From the NCBI GenBank assembly GCA_003559575.1, contig PWKZ01000303.1, positions 1 through 41,622 of the forward strand: a DNA stretch of 41,622 nucleotides, read 5' to 3'. The notes under the pieces are model-generated. The model made no database searches, was not told the origin of the DNA, and saw nothing but the letters and a program-made list of their open reading frames with translations. A program made the position numbers and the translations under genes. This document shows positions 1 to 8,533 of this stretch, piece by piece (the first letter of the stretch is position 1; each line of letters begins with the position of its first letter). The DNA is from Bradymonadales bacterium. GTDB lineage: Bacteria > Myxococcota_A > UBA9042 > PWKZ01.

Positions 1-169
1 CACCGCGTCCGTGGACCGAGGGGAGTGAGGCGGGTGCAAGTGCAAGGAAACAATCCAAATCGAGCGGAGTCCAACGCAGCGCCTACGTCGAGCATCGATT
101 TGGTGAAGGTGACGCCGCAATTGCGCCCGGATCGCTTCCCGAATCCCGGAAAAGGGTGGATGATTGAGG
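1..169 (-). repeat. Dispersed MITE-like repeat, copy A (left end outside window)
   Basis: On the minus strand this reads CCTCAATCATCCACCC, then the family core GCGGCGTCACC...GCTCGACGTAGGCGCTGCG, then CTCGGTCCACGGACGCG. It matches copy D (23387-23480) with only a handful of mismatches. The terminal inverted repeat (type 1, GTGGATGATTGAGG) ends at 169. The other terminus lies about 10 bases beyond the window edge, judged from the ends at 25661-25704 and 37753-37784. An open frame runs through it into the next gene, but the repeat is unlikely to be coding. Confidence 0.85.
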
Positions 170-264
170 GCGCGAGAACACCTGTGATACGCTCCGTCGC
201 CAGCCGAGTGGCCTTGGTGCCGCCGGTGGGCTTTTGGGCAAACAAGATGGAGAGTGAGGAGCAA

Positions 265-690
265 ATGAGCATTGGCATTGAAGAGATCCGAGAGGCACGG
301 CAGCAGTGGATAGACGCGGTCCGAGCGCGGGATGTGGAACGCGTGGTGGCGCTTTACGACCCTGAGCGCGGGCGCCTCCTCGGGACCCTCGACACCGCGG
401 CGACCACGGATCGCAACAGCCCGGCGCGCATCCGCGAGTACTTCGAACACTTTTTGGCCAATGATGCAATCGAGCCGCGCTTCCCCACCGAGATCCCGGC
501 CGGGACGGTGACTGCGCTCGGCGATGACCACGCCGCCTACAGCGGTTACTACGAGTTCCTCCTCGAGAAGGACGGCGAGAAGCGAGTCGCGCACGCCAAG
601 TTCACCTACATCTACGGCCGCGGGCGAGACGGCTTGTTTATCGTGACCCACAACTCAGGGCTGACCCCGGAAGGGATCGAGACCATCTAG
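265..690 (+). CDS. NTF2-like (SnoaL/DUF4440, COG4875-type) cystatin-fold protein
   Basis: A 141-aa cytoplasmic protein with the look of the DUF4440/CaMKII-association-domain family. It starts with a helix of the type RQQWIDAVRARDVERVVALY, followed by an internal REYFEHFL helix and a closing beta strand with YIYGR...FIVTHNSG. Such folds bind small ligands or dimerise; no catalytic role can be assigned. The frame is open back to base 25, but that part is the dispersed repeat. ATG 265 is preferred because GAGGAG lies just upstream (256-261); ATG 247 is an alternative with no visible Shine-Dalgarno. The stop TAG shares its last base with the GTG of the next gene, so the two are probably translationally coupled. 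Confidence 0.75.
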   Translation: MSIGIEEIREARQQWIDAVRARDVERVVALYDPERGRLLGTLDTAATTDRNSPARIREYFEHFLANDAIEPRFPTEIPAGTVTALGDDHAAYSGYYEFLLEKDGEKRVAHAKFTYIYGRGRDGLFIVTHNSGLTPEGIETI

Positions 691-2396
691 TGAATCGCCT
701 GGAAGCCACATTGAGGCGGATCGACGGCAAGGGGTTCGGCGCCTACAAGGATCTTGGCGGAGTCTACCGCGGCGACGACATCGAGCTGCGGGTCGATCAC
801 ATCCAGGGCGATCCGTTCGCCGCGCCGAGCCGATTTGCGCTGCGTCGGCCTCTCTCCGGGGTGGGCGTGCCGCCCGCGCTTGTCGAGGGAGACAACGCGA
901 TCGCGGTGGCCGATTTCCTCACGCGGCAAGTGGCCTTGGCGTTGCCGCACGTTTGCCGAGGGAGGCGCGGCAGCGGCAAGAGCGGGACAGTCCGGATCGA
1001 CGCGCCCAAGCAGGAGATCCTCGAACGCACGAGCGCTGTCATCGCTGACGGGATGGTCGAGATCCGCCTGGAAGTCGGCCTGCCGGCCGAGGGCCGGCGA
1101 ATCCTGGGCCGGCATGCATTTGAGATGCTCGCCCGCGAGCTGCCGGCCGTCGCGGACCGCGCGCTGTCGGCCAAGCACCTGCCTCTCGCCGCCCTCGAGG
1201 CCCACTTGGCCGCGGCGCTCGACCAGCGCGCGGCGCGAGCACAGCTCGCGGGAGCCGGGTTGGTGGCGTTCGTGGCCGAAGGGGCCACGCTGCCGCGGCT
1301 GAGTGGAGTCGATCCGCGCCCGCTCTCGGGCGCGGCGGTCCCTTTCGGCCCAGTGCCCGACTCTCTGCGCGTGACGCTCCGGTTGCCGCATGCGGGGGAT
1401 GTCTCGGGGTTGGGCATTCCCGCCGGCGTGACCGTAATCGTGGGAGGCGGCTTTCACGGTAAATCGACGCTGCTCGATGCCATCTCGCTCGGCATCTACG
1501 ATCACATCCCGGGCGACGGCCGCGAGCAGGTGGTCAGCATTGGCGAGACGATGTTCGTTCGTGCCGAGGATGGGCGCCGGGTGACAGGGGTGGATATCTC
1601 TCCTTTCATCTCCGACTTGCCGCTCGGTCGCGCCACGACCTCATTCACCACCGACGACGCCAGCGGATCCACCTCCGAGGCGGCGGCGATTCAAGAGGCG
1701 GTCGAGCTCGGGGCCAAGCTGCTGCTGATCGACGAGGACACCTCGGCCAGCAACTTCCTGGTGCGCGACCACCGAATGCAGCTCTTGGTGGAAAAGGAAC
1801 AGGAGCCCATCACCCCCTTCATCGACCGTGTCACCGAGCTTTACGAGGTGGCCGGAGTGTCGACGATCATGGTGCTCGGTGGCGCGAGCGACTACCTGGA
1901 CGTGGCTCACACCGTAGTGCACATGAACAACTACCGGCCGCTGGACGTCACCCGCCGCGCCAAGGAGATCTGTCGCCTTCATCCGAACCAGCGACGCCCC
2001 GAAGGGGCCGCGCCCTATATCCTCCCCCCTGCTCGTGTTCCCGCCCCGGAGAGCTTCGATCCGTCGCACGGCCGGCGGCCCGAGCGAGTCAAGACTCGCG
2101 CGACGCGGTCGATCCGGTTCGGCAAGACCGAGATCGAGCTCGACGGCCTGGGCCAGCTCGTCGACGACAGCCAGGCGCGCGCGATAGGCGATCTTCTGCT
2201 GGTGCTCAGTCGTGACCAGACCCACGCGCAGCGCTCTCTCAGCGAGCTGGTGGCGGCACTCGAGGCGCGCGTTCAGGCCGAGGGGCTGGCCGCGGTGCTT
2301 GCCCCCGGAATGGGGAACCGCGCCGCGGTGAGGAGCCTCGACTTGGGCGCGACCATAAACCGAATGCGGACTCTGGATATCCCATCGAAGTGTTAG
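690..2396 (+). CDS. Predicted ATPase of the ABC class (PF09818/COG3044-like)
   Basis: A 568-aa soluble protein. The N-terminal block with RIDGKGFGAYKDLGG and HIQGDPFAAPSR is the signature of the COG3044 ABC-class ATPase family. A Walker A-like loop GGGFHGKSTLL lies at about residues 251-261, and a Walker B-type strand LLLIDEDTSASNF at about 344-356. Later there is a MVLGGASDYLDVAHTVV segment also typical of the family. Length is normal for the family. The biological role of this family is not established; no membrane partner is encoded nearby, so it is not an obvious transporter subunit. The start is GTG, overlapping the preceding stop codon by one base. The 3' end overlaps the convergent gene by 4 bases. 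Confidence 0.85.
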   Translation: MNRLEATLRRIDGKGFGAYKDLGGVYRGDDIELRVDHIQGDPFAAPSRFALRRPLSGVGVPPALVEGDNAIAVADFLTRQVALALPHVCRGRRGSGKSGTVRIDAPKQEILERTSAVIADGMVEIRLEVGLPAEGRRILGRHAFEMLARELPAVADRALSAKHLPLAALEAHLAAALDQRAARAQLAGAGLVAFVAEGATLPRLSGVDPRPLSGAAVPFGPVPDSLRVTLRLPHAGDVSGLGIPAGVTVIVGGGFHGKSTLLDAISLGIYDHIPGDGREQVVSIGETMFVRAEDGRRVTGVDISPFISDLPLGRATTSFTTDDASGSTSEAAAIQEAVELGAKLLLIDEDTSASNFLVRDHRMQLLVEKEQEPITPFIDRVTELYEVAGVSTIMVLGGASDYLDVAHTVVHMNNYRPLDVTRRAKEICRLHPNQRRPEGAAPYILPPARVPAPESFDPSHGRRPERVKTRATRSIRFGKTEIELDGLGQLVDDSQARAIGDLLLVLSRDQTHAQRSLSELVAALEARVQAEGLAAVLAPGMGNRAAVRSLDLGATINRMRTLDIPSKC

Positions 2397-5300
2397 CTCC
2401 AGCGCGCTTCCTTGGGAATCGCGCGGGCGAAGTGGAAACCGAGGCACCGCTCCACCTGATGGGCCACCTGCCGTCGCGCGGCGGGGGGGCGCCCATCCGT
2501 CAGAACCCTCAGGACTCCCAGCCCCGAGCTAAAAAACGGCTCCACCGCGCGCGCCGCGGCGCGCTCGAAGACCACCTCGACGACACGGTCACCGGCGGAT
2601 ATCAAGAGCCGGCTGTGCGGATGCCCCTCGTCGTCAAGGCGCTCGTCCCAGCTCGCGAGCCCGTACGCGCCCCACAGCGGTCGGCCCACGGCGATCCGGC
2701 GCCGCAGCAAGAAACGCACCCCACCGGCCGGATCGAGCAGAGTGTGCTCGCGGTTACCGCGGTCGAGCCGCTCCCTCAGGCCGCCGATCCAGGCCGGCAG
2801 GACCGCCTCCTGAATGCGCGGCGTAAGCTCGGCCACCGCCTCGAGTGGTGTCCCCCCAAGCGGCACCACCGGCGCCCACAACAGTGTCCCCTCGCCGCAC
2901 GCGGCGTCCGAGTTCAGCCACCTCACCCCCAACAGCCGCGCCCCGTCTTCAAACCACAGATCGAGTTCACCGTCGGCTGTCGGTAACAAGCTGCGACACG
3001 GCAACCCGCGCTCCCGGAGGAGGCGACGCAGCCAGGCGAGCAGCAGGTCGAGTCGCGGCACCTCACTCGCCTCTTGTGCGGTCTGCTTGTCCACGGGAGG
3101 CGGAGGCGGCGGCGCGTGGACGACTTGCTCGGCCGGCTCGCGGCCCGCGCTGGAATGCGAAGCTCGACCACCGGCGCGCTCACCGCCCTGCTCTTCAACC
3201 GGCGCTCCCTGTTCGACCGGGGCGACCACGGGATCGAGTTTCCGGCGCACCACCTGCCGCCAGAACTCCGGATGGAAAGCCCTCTCGTGCCACCACAAGT
3301 AAGCATCCAGAGAGAAAGCCGTGATGACTCGCTCCTCGTCGGTGTCGCCGGCGGTCCGTAGCACGCGGATCTGCCCGGGGAGAAGCTCGAGGGTGTCGCC
3401 GTAGGAAAGCGCCGCCAGCCGCGCGTCTTGTCCGAACAAGCGATGGAGGCGATAGGCGAAGCGCTCACCCACCGGCTCGAGGGGACGCAAAACGGCGAAA
3501 TGAGCCGGCCTGTCGAGCAGGAAGAGCATCGGCCAGTCGGCCGTGCGATTGTCTCCCATTTCAAGACCGTGAGAGCGAAGGAGCGCCTCGTCGGCAATCG
3601 ATTGGGCGCAAACGGCCGAGCAAGGGACATAGGATAAAGGCCCGCCGAAGGGTCGAATCGAGGTGGCGACGGGGCCCGGAGTGGCGATACGGTTCTCCAG
3701 ATGGAGCCACTCGTTTTGCAGCCAGCCTATCTCGGGCGCGGCGGCGAACCTCTTGGAGCAGCAGGCGGGATATCCCAAAAGCACTCCGACTCGGCGCACG
3801 TAGCGTCGATCGAGCTCGCCCGGAACGCCCTTCTCGCGTGCCGCCAAGATCTCGATTAATTCATCGACATCCTGAGCTTCGCGGCCCACGAACAACTCGT
3901 AGGACTCCACCTCGTTCCAGTCCCGCCGCCGCGCGCACTGCACCGCATCCGGGCGGACGCGCTCGATTATCGGCGCCACCCGCTCGAGCTCCTCTTTCGA
4001 GAGCGGCTCGAGGCGACAGACCGGCTTGAGCCCCGCCTTGAACCCATACCAATCGACCGATGTGCCCAAGAACGGATCCTTGCAATCGAGAGAGTCTTCA
4101 GCCTGGCCTCGCGCGCGGGACGGTGGAGAGTCGGGCTCATCGATGTCGCTCTCGGCCGTCAATCTGGCCGCGTCGGTCACCCCCAAAGGCCCCAGCGCGG
4201 GATCGAGGTGAGTCGAGGGGGCCTCCTCGGCCAACGCGAGCAGTGCGCTCAGATCCTCTTCGCATGGGTGGCCGGCGATTGTGCGGCAGAAGCGCAGCGC
4301 CAGATCGAACTCGCCCTCTCCGAGGCGCGCTCTGACGGCCTGAATCTCCTCGTAGAGAGGTTCGCCGGCCAGGGAGGGATCGCGCTGCAACCGTGTGGTG
4401 AGGCGATTGAGGCGATCAGCGCGGGGGTCGACAAAGCGCCACGGCAACTCGGACTCGTAGAAGTTGCGGCGCGCAGTGTCGAGAGCCGGATCGTCGTAGG
4501 ACAAAAGCAGCAGGCCGTCGCGCCGCGCGCGCGCGGCGAGCGGCAAGTCTTCGTATAGCCGCACGCGCGAGGTGAGCGCCTTGCCGCAGAGCCTTGTCAG
4601 ATCGAAGTGGACGATGACCGCCAGATTGAGCGCCAGATCCTCGAGAGTCGTCCACGGCGTGAACAAGATCGTGGACAACCCCCCGTAGCGCCGGAACCCG
4701 AACACTCCGGGATGGCGTCGTTCAAGCTCACGCAGGATCCGCACTGCCGTCAGGTTGACCTCGGGGCCGAACCCTTTGTTGAACCGCTCGAGCTCGCGCT
4801 GGCTGAAGTTCTCGACCCCGATGAGGCACATCTCCATTCGGTGGCCGGCCTTCTCGAATGCCTCGGCCGCTCGCTCGAGGCGCGCGCGGCTTTGGGCGAG
4901 CGTGTCGGCCCGAGCGTCGAACAAGAACTCGGCCGGCGCCAGATCGATTTGACCGACGCGCTCGGCGAAGAGGTCCACCCGGCGCATGATGCGCTCGCCG
5001 ACGATCCGCAGACTGAGTTCACCGGTTGGTGACCGGGGGTGGGTAGCGGCGACCGCCTCGAGTTGGCGGCAGGCCCAGTCGATGGGCGCCATCCCGGACG
5101 AGCCAGGCGCCTTGTCGGGCACGGGGCGACGACAGAACGTACAGCCGAAGCGCGGCGGAACCACGCCGCCCGCCACGAGGTCGGCGAAAGTCGGGTTGTC
5201 GCCAAGCGAGCCCATGTGGGAGCACTCGATCCCCGCCAGTACGAACACGAAGGGCTGCATGGAGCGCGCCGACTCGTTGGCCGGCTCAAACCGCCAGGCG

Positions 5301-5839
5301 GGCAGGAAGGGGAGGGCTGTGGGCGGCGAGCGCAGGTCGATCAGCTCCGGTGACGATCGGCGGCTCCCTGACGAGGGCGCGAGACGGAGCCAACGGCCGA
5401 GATCGTCAAGCTCGGCGAGCACGGGGAGCGCGCCGGGTGCGCCCTCGGCAGAGTCGGCCGGACCGGCGGTCGAGCCGAACACGGCCGCCAACGGCGTCGA
5501 GCCCTCGCCCTCGCAAAGCACCCCCTCGGTGGCAGGCGCGGGATAGTGACTGAACAGCACATGGGTCGGGCGGTATTCGCGCACGGCCGCCAACAAAGCG
5601 GCACTATCGCTCTCCTCCAAACCGACACCCTGCTCTCCGCGGATCATGCGGACCGCGGCCGACACCCCGAAGCGCAACCACCGCGTCTTGGCGCCGAGTG
5701 AGTCGAGCCAGCCGAGGGCGTGCGGAAAATAGAGCGCGCAGTGAAACCGATCGGTCGTGATGAACTCGACCAGCAAAATCCGCAGGTCACCTGCGCCGTC
5801 AAAACCGGCCGCACCTTTGTCCGGAGGAGACTCTCTCAT
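2393..5839 (-). CDS. Giant multidomain protein: B12-binding/degenerate radical SAM-like N-half plus Cys-rich DUF483-like C-half
   Basis: About 1148 aa. The N-terminus (LRILLVEFITTDRFHCALYF...) resembles the B12-binding Rossmann domain of radical SAM proteins. A radical SAM-like barrel follows, with LIGVENFSQRELERFNKGF typical of that fold. The cluster motif is incomplete, however: only CTFC (about residues 233-236) is present, with Pro where the first Cys of CxxxCxxC should be. The second half has GYPACCSKRF (about 689-698) and PCSAVCAQS (about 739-747), reminiscent of DUF483-type Cys motifs. A low-complexity PPPPP linker leads to a final domain of unknown type. ATG 5839 is chosen; GTG 5845 directly abuts the preceding stop. 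It is cotranscribed with the PEGA-like gene upstream. Substrate unknown. Confidence 0.6.
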   Translation of the reverse strand: MRESPPDKGAAGFDGAGDLRILLVEFITTDRFHCALYFPHALGWLDSLGAKTRWLRFGVSAAVRMIRGEQGVGLEESDSAALLAAVREYRPTHVLFSHYPAPATEGVLCEGEGSTPLAAVFGSTAGPADSAEGAPGALPVLAELDDLGRWLRLAPSSGSRRSSPELIDLRSPPTALPFLPAWRFEPANESARSMQPFVFVLAGIECSHMGSLGDNPTFADLVAGGVVPPRFGCTFCRRPVPDKAPGSSGMAPIDWACRQLEAVAATHPRSPTGELSLRIVGERIMRRVDLFAERVGQIDLAPAEFLFDARADTLAQSRARLERAAEAFEKAGHRMEMCLIGVENFSQRELERFNKGFGPEVNLTAVRILRELERRHPGVFGFRRYGGLSTILFTPWTTLEDLALNLAVIVHFDLTRLCGKALTSRVRLYEDLPLAARARRDGLLLLSYDDPALDTARRNFYESELPWRFVDPRADRLNRLTTRLQRDPSLAGEPLYEEIQAVRARLGEGEFDLALRFCRTIAGHPCEEDLSALLALAEEAPSTHLDPALGPLGVTDAARLTAESDIDEPDSPPSRARGQAEDSLDCKDPFLGTSVDWYGFKAGLKPVCRLEPLSKEELERVAPIIERVRPDAVQCARRRDWNEVESYELFVGREAQDVDELIEILAAREKGVPGELDRRYVRRVGVLLGYPACCSKRFAAAPEIGWLQNEWLHLENRIATPGPVATSIRPFGGPLSYVPCSAVCAQSIADEALLRSHGLEMGDNRTADWPMLFLLDRPAHFAVLRPLEPVGERFAYRLHRLFGQDARLAALSYGDTLELLPGQIRVLRTAGDTDEERVITAFSLDAYLWWHERAFHPEFWRQVVRRKLDPVVAPVEQGAPVEEQGGERAGGRASHSSAGREPAEQVVHAPPPPPPVDKQTAQEASEVPRLDLLLAWLRRLLRERGLPCRSLLPTADGELDLWFEDGARLLGVRWLNSDAACGEGTLLWAPVVPLGGTPLEAVAELTPRIQEAVLPAWIGGLRERLDRGNREHTLLDPAGGVRFLLRRRIAVGRPLWGAYGLASWDERLDDEGHPHSRLLISAGDRVVEVVFERAAARAVEPFFSSGLGVLRVLTDGRPPAARRQVAHQVERCLGFHFARAIPKEARWS

Positions 5840-5845
5840 GAACAC

Positions 5846-7411
5846 CTAGAAGCGCGCGTTAAACACAAGGCCGCCGCCATCGGCGCCGGCAAACGGCGTG
5901 ATGAGACCACCTGGGCGAGACGGCCCACGCGCCGATGTGGAGGAATGCGCGGGAGTGCGATCGCGGAGCACGAACACCAGCACACCGGCGGTGACGGCGG
6001 CGCCTCCAACCCCGTAGAGCGCTCCGGCGACGGCGCGCGAGGTCTTGGCGTCGTCGGCTTTGGCGACCCGCCGGCGATAGGTGGCGCAGGCGGGGTCGGT
6101 GGCGCAATCACGGTTGACAAAAAAATCGGAGAGGAAGTAGGAGGCGCCCCCGATGCTGACGACCCCCACACCCACCAAACTCCAGCCGATCCAATCTTCG
6201 TACCAGGGTTGCGGCGCGGGCGGCGGCGCGTCGGCGGTCAAAAGCGCCGCCGCTTGCGAAGGCGGCGCGTCGAGCCCACACAGGATCTGGGTGGCCTCCA
6301 TGTAATGCGAGTCCTGCACCAATCCCGGCTCAACCGTGATCTCCGCGGTTTGGATCGTCGCTCGCTCCGCCACGTTGATGCGCGCCGCGCTGAGCGCCGA
6401 CCTCCGGTGAACCGGCAGCAACCCCACCACGAGAACCTCCGAGACCTCGAGGATCTCGCCCACTCGGCTCGCGTAGTCGACGAGATTGGCTCGCAGCGCG
6501 CTCGAGTCGCCAAACGAGAGCCCGAACCTGTCCTCGCGCGAGTAGAGCGCCTGATCGAAATCCATGTCGATGGTCAAGGTGGCGCGCCCTTTGTCGGGAA
6601 TGACGATCCGGTGGATCTTGCTCACATCCTCGGCGCTCCGCCGAAGCTGCACGTGATAACTGCCCGGCAAGAGATTGGCGAGGAGGTAAGGGGTCGTCGC
6701 CGGAGCCCCTTTGCTGTCGAGCACAAGACTCCGATTCAAGAGGATCTCGTACTCCTTTTCGTCGGCGCTCTTCACCTCGAGCAGTGCGCTGCGCGCGTGC
6801 TCCAGGCGCGCGCTGGTCTGCCGGTATAACTCCACCAGGTTCGGGTGGTAATACTCGTCGGTAACGTCGGCGCGCACGCCGAACTGCCGGATCGTATCCT
6901 CGATCACCTCACCCGCGGCGGTGGAATTTCCACTGTCGATGTGCGAGCGCGCCAACAACATGTGGGTCTGGAACAAGCGCTCGTTGACCTCATCGTCGAC
7001 CGGCGGGGTGGCCAAGATCTTGATAAGCTCCCGGCGGGCGGTGTCCAGCACCGGCACCGCTCTTGAGGGGTCTGTGTAGAGCAGATCGTCCCCGCGCCGG
7101 ACCTCGGCGTAGATCTCCTCCAGGCGTTTGACGCGCTCGTGCTGCGGCGGCACGACCATCGAGCCGCCGAAGCGCGCCCGCTTGACCTCGGGCGAGAGGA
7201 GCTCGAGCCCGGCCTCCAACGCCACAAGCTGCCCGAGCCGCTCGGCGACAACGGCCATCTCCCCGCTCTCGTGACCACGCAGCCGCACCTCGACCACCGC
7301 GATATCACGCGCCGCCGCCGAGCCGGCAGCCAACAACAGGATCAACACCAGAGAGATCCGCGCCACGCCGAGCAATCCGCATCCCAGGCAATCTTGAAGA
7401 GCTTTCATCAT
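5846..7411 (-). CDS. Exported PEGA-like/TPR-type membrane-anchored protein of unknown function
   Basis: 521 aa. An N-terminal signal sequence (ISLVLILLLAAGSAAA) precedes a periplasmic region with a helical, TPR-like stretch (VLDTARREL, LLARSHIDSGNSTAAGEVIEDTI). A beta-rich segment LLPGSYHVQLRR...RIVIPDKG resembles PEGA domains. Near the C-terminus are two membrane segments (WSLVGVGVVSIGGASYFL and VAGALYGVGGAAVTAGVLVFVL). This architecture is common in myxobacterial envelope proteins. The frame is open further upstream, but GGGGGAGAACA directly precedes ATGATG at 7411, which is taken as the start. The stop is immediately followed by the next gene, so the two form an operon. Function unknown; a cell-surface scaffold is possible but unproven. 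Confidence 0.7.
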   Translation of the reverse strand: MMKALQDCLGCGLLGVARISLVLILLLAAGSAAARDIAVVEVRLRGHESGEMAVVAERLGQLVALEAGLELLSPEVKRARFGGSMVVPPQHERVKRLEEIYAEVRRGDDLLYTDPSRAVPVLDTARRELIKILATPPVDDEVNERLFQTHMLLARSHIDSGNSTAAGEVIEDTIRQFGVRADVTDEYYHPNLVELYRQTSARLEHARSALLEVKSADEKEYEILLNRSLVLDSKGAPATTPYLLANLLPGSYHVQLRRSAEDVSKIHRIVIPDKGRATLTIDMDFDQALYSREDRFGLSFGDSSALRANLVDYASRVGEILEVSEVLVVGLLPVHRRSALSAARINVAERATIQTAEITVEPGLVQDSHYMEATQILCGLDAPPSQAAALLTADAPPPAPQPWYEDWIGWSLVGVGVVSIGGASYFLSDFFVNRDCATDPACATYRRRVAKADDAKTSRAVAGALYGVGGAAVTAGVLVFVLRDRTPAHSSTSARGPSRPGGLITPFAGADGGGLVFNARF

Positions 7412-7500
7412 TGTTCTCCCCCTGATGTGCCATCTCAGCCAAGCGCTTTCCATCGGCGGTGCCGCAGGACGCCCATCGGTCGCCCGGCCGGAAGTAGTGC

Positions 7501-7529
7501 TTGACAACAGAGCCAAGCTCCAAAATAAT
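7501..7529 (+). promoter_or_regulatory. Sigma-70-type promoter of the tRNA gene
   Basis: TTGACA (7501-7506), a 17-base spacer, then AATAAT (7524-7529), five of six matches to the -10 consensus. Predicted transcription start is near 7536, about 40 bases before the mature tRNA. Confidence 0.75.
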
Positions 7530-7576
7530 CCCGCCCTCGACGGCGAGGTGGCTCTCCGTTTGATGGTCCTTGTCGC

Positions 7577-7650
7577 GGCTAGGTAGCTCAGTAGGTCAGA
7601 GCAGGCGGCTCATATCCGCCGAGTCGGGGGTTCAAATCCCTCCCTAGCCA
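7577..7650 (+). tRNA. tRNA with anticodon CAT, probably elongator tRNA-Met
   Basis: A complete cloverleaf. The acceptor stem is GGCTAGG/CCTAGCC and the D-arm TAGCTCAGTAGGTCAGAGCA. The anticodon arm is GGCGG-CTCATAT-CCGCC with anticodon CAT, and the T-arm GGGGGTTCAAATCCCTC. The discriminator is A, and CCA is not encoded. The GGCTA... acceptor resembles elongator tRNA-Met; a tRNA-Ile2 read by lysidine modification has the same anticodon and cannot be fully excluded. It is not an initiator type, since the first pair is G-C. Confidence 0.93.
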
Positions 7651-7665
7651 CCCGTCAATCAGATT

Positions 7666-8253
7666 CTAGATTCGGTTCCAGCGCGCCAGTAAATCGCCGC
7701 GCCGCCGCTCCTCTTCGACCTCCATGAGTCTCGCCCTGAGCTCCTTCAACTCGGCGATACGCTTCCAGTACTTCTCGGCGATTGAGGGGAGGTAGTGGCC
7801 CGAGATGAACCGTTTGGGTTCCCGGTAAGAGATCCCATAGCTCCCGTCCAGTCCCACCGGAAAACCGTACTCTTGGAGGATGTCTTCGAGATCATCGCAC
7901 ACACCGCTGATGATTAGCCATAGCGCCCAGTTGGGCTCGAACAAGCTACCGGACTCCTCGTCATACTCCACTCCGGCCAGCCACAAGTCAGGATCGGCGA
8001 GCTTCTCGGCCATCGCCGTGGCCGCGACCTCCCCCCGCAGAGCGAGCGTTTCCTTGAACTTCTTGAGCGCGGCGTCGTCAAGCTCGGCTGCCCGAGCGGG
8101 GTGCGCGAGAAACACCTCGCGCCCTTCGCGAACGAAAAAAAGAGGCACGTCCTCCCTGAACACCGCGATGGCTTCCTGGGCCAGCTCCTTGATCGCCCCT
8201 TCCAGAAAGCTCATTTGTTCAGCATAGTTGATGGGTTCTTGATCGTAACACAC
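7666..8253 (-). CDS. Conserved-looking hypothetical protein, 195 aa
   Basis: No family recognised. It is a soluble, acidic protein with few low-complexity stretches. An N-terminal helical region (FLEGAIKELAQEAIAVF) is followed by a block with REGREVFLAHP and a central aromatic segment FEPNWALWLIISGVCDDLEDIL. The C-terminus is a charged helix with coiled-coil character (KRIAELKELRARLMEVEEERRR). The GTG start is chosen because a strong purine box GGGGGGAGG lies six to seven bases upstream; ATG 8214 is an alternative. It converges on the tRNA gene. Codon usage is like the neighbours, so it is probably a real gene. Confidence 0.65.
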   Translation of the reverse strand: MCYDQEPINYAEQMSFLEGAIKELAQEAIAVFREDVPLFFVREGREVFLAHPARAAELDDAALKKFKETLALRGEVAATAMAEKLADPDLWLAGVEYDEESGSLFEPNWALWLIISGVCDDLEDILQEYGFPVGLDGSYGISYREPKRFISGHYLPSIAEKYWKRIAELKELRARLMEVEEERRRGDLLARWNRI

Positions 8254-8342
8254 AGAGCGCCTCCCCCCACGACACAGTTGAAAAAAAACCCGCCATCACA
8301 ACGTTTTTTCTATCCTACTACCGCAGGTAAGACAAGTCAGAT

Positions 8343-8519
8343 GTCCCATCGTCGGCTCATCCTGGGAAACGAGGACGGATTCACGCACATCTGCGGCGTC
8401 ATCTGCACCGAATCGGTGCTCAACGTAGGCGCTGCGTTGGACTGCGCTCAAATCGGTTTGCTTCCTTGCAGCTCACCCCGTTCCGACACGCTCGGTGCTC
8501 GGTTTGATGGGGAATTAGG
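8343..8519 (+). repeat. Dispersed MITE-like repeat, copy B
   Basis: 177 bases. The left end CCCATCGTCGGCTCATCCTGGG matches copy F (type 3 end). The core ATCTGCGGCGTCA...GCTCAACGTAGGCGCTGCG follows, and the right end TGGGGAATTAGG matches the type 2 terminus of copy C. It is therefore a chimera of two end types. It fills most of the gap between two minus-strand genes. The remaining 8254-8342 holds only A/T runs around a CCCGCCATCACAACG segment; nothing else is seen there. Confidence 0.85.
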
Positions 8520-8533
8520 GGTATGACCATGAC

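Noticed and set aside
25-264. N-terminal extension of the NTF2-like gene
   Set aside because: It translates repeat copy A; the same peptide-like sequence (SSIDLVKVTPQ) occurs antisense-side upstream of the amidase gene for the same reason.
5720-6829. A 369-codon open frame on the plus strand
   Set aside because: Arg/Gly-rich shadow of the PEGA-like gene, without a ribosome site.
8281-8316. A and T runs around CCCGCCATCACAACG as a possible bidirectional terminator
   Set aside because: No GC-rich stem of useful length could be formed; only A-T pairing.
8101-8526. A 141-codon open frame reaching into repeat copy B
   Set aside because: Made of the antisense of the 195-aa gene plus repeat sequence.
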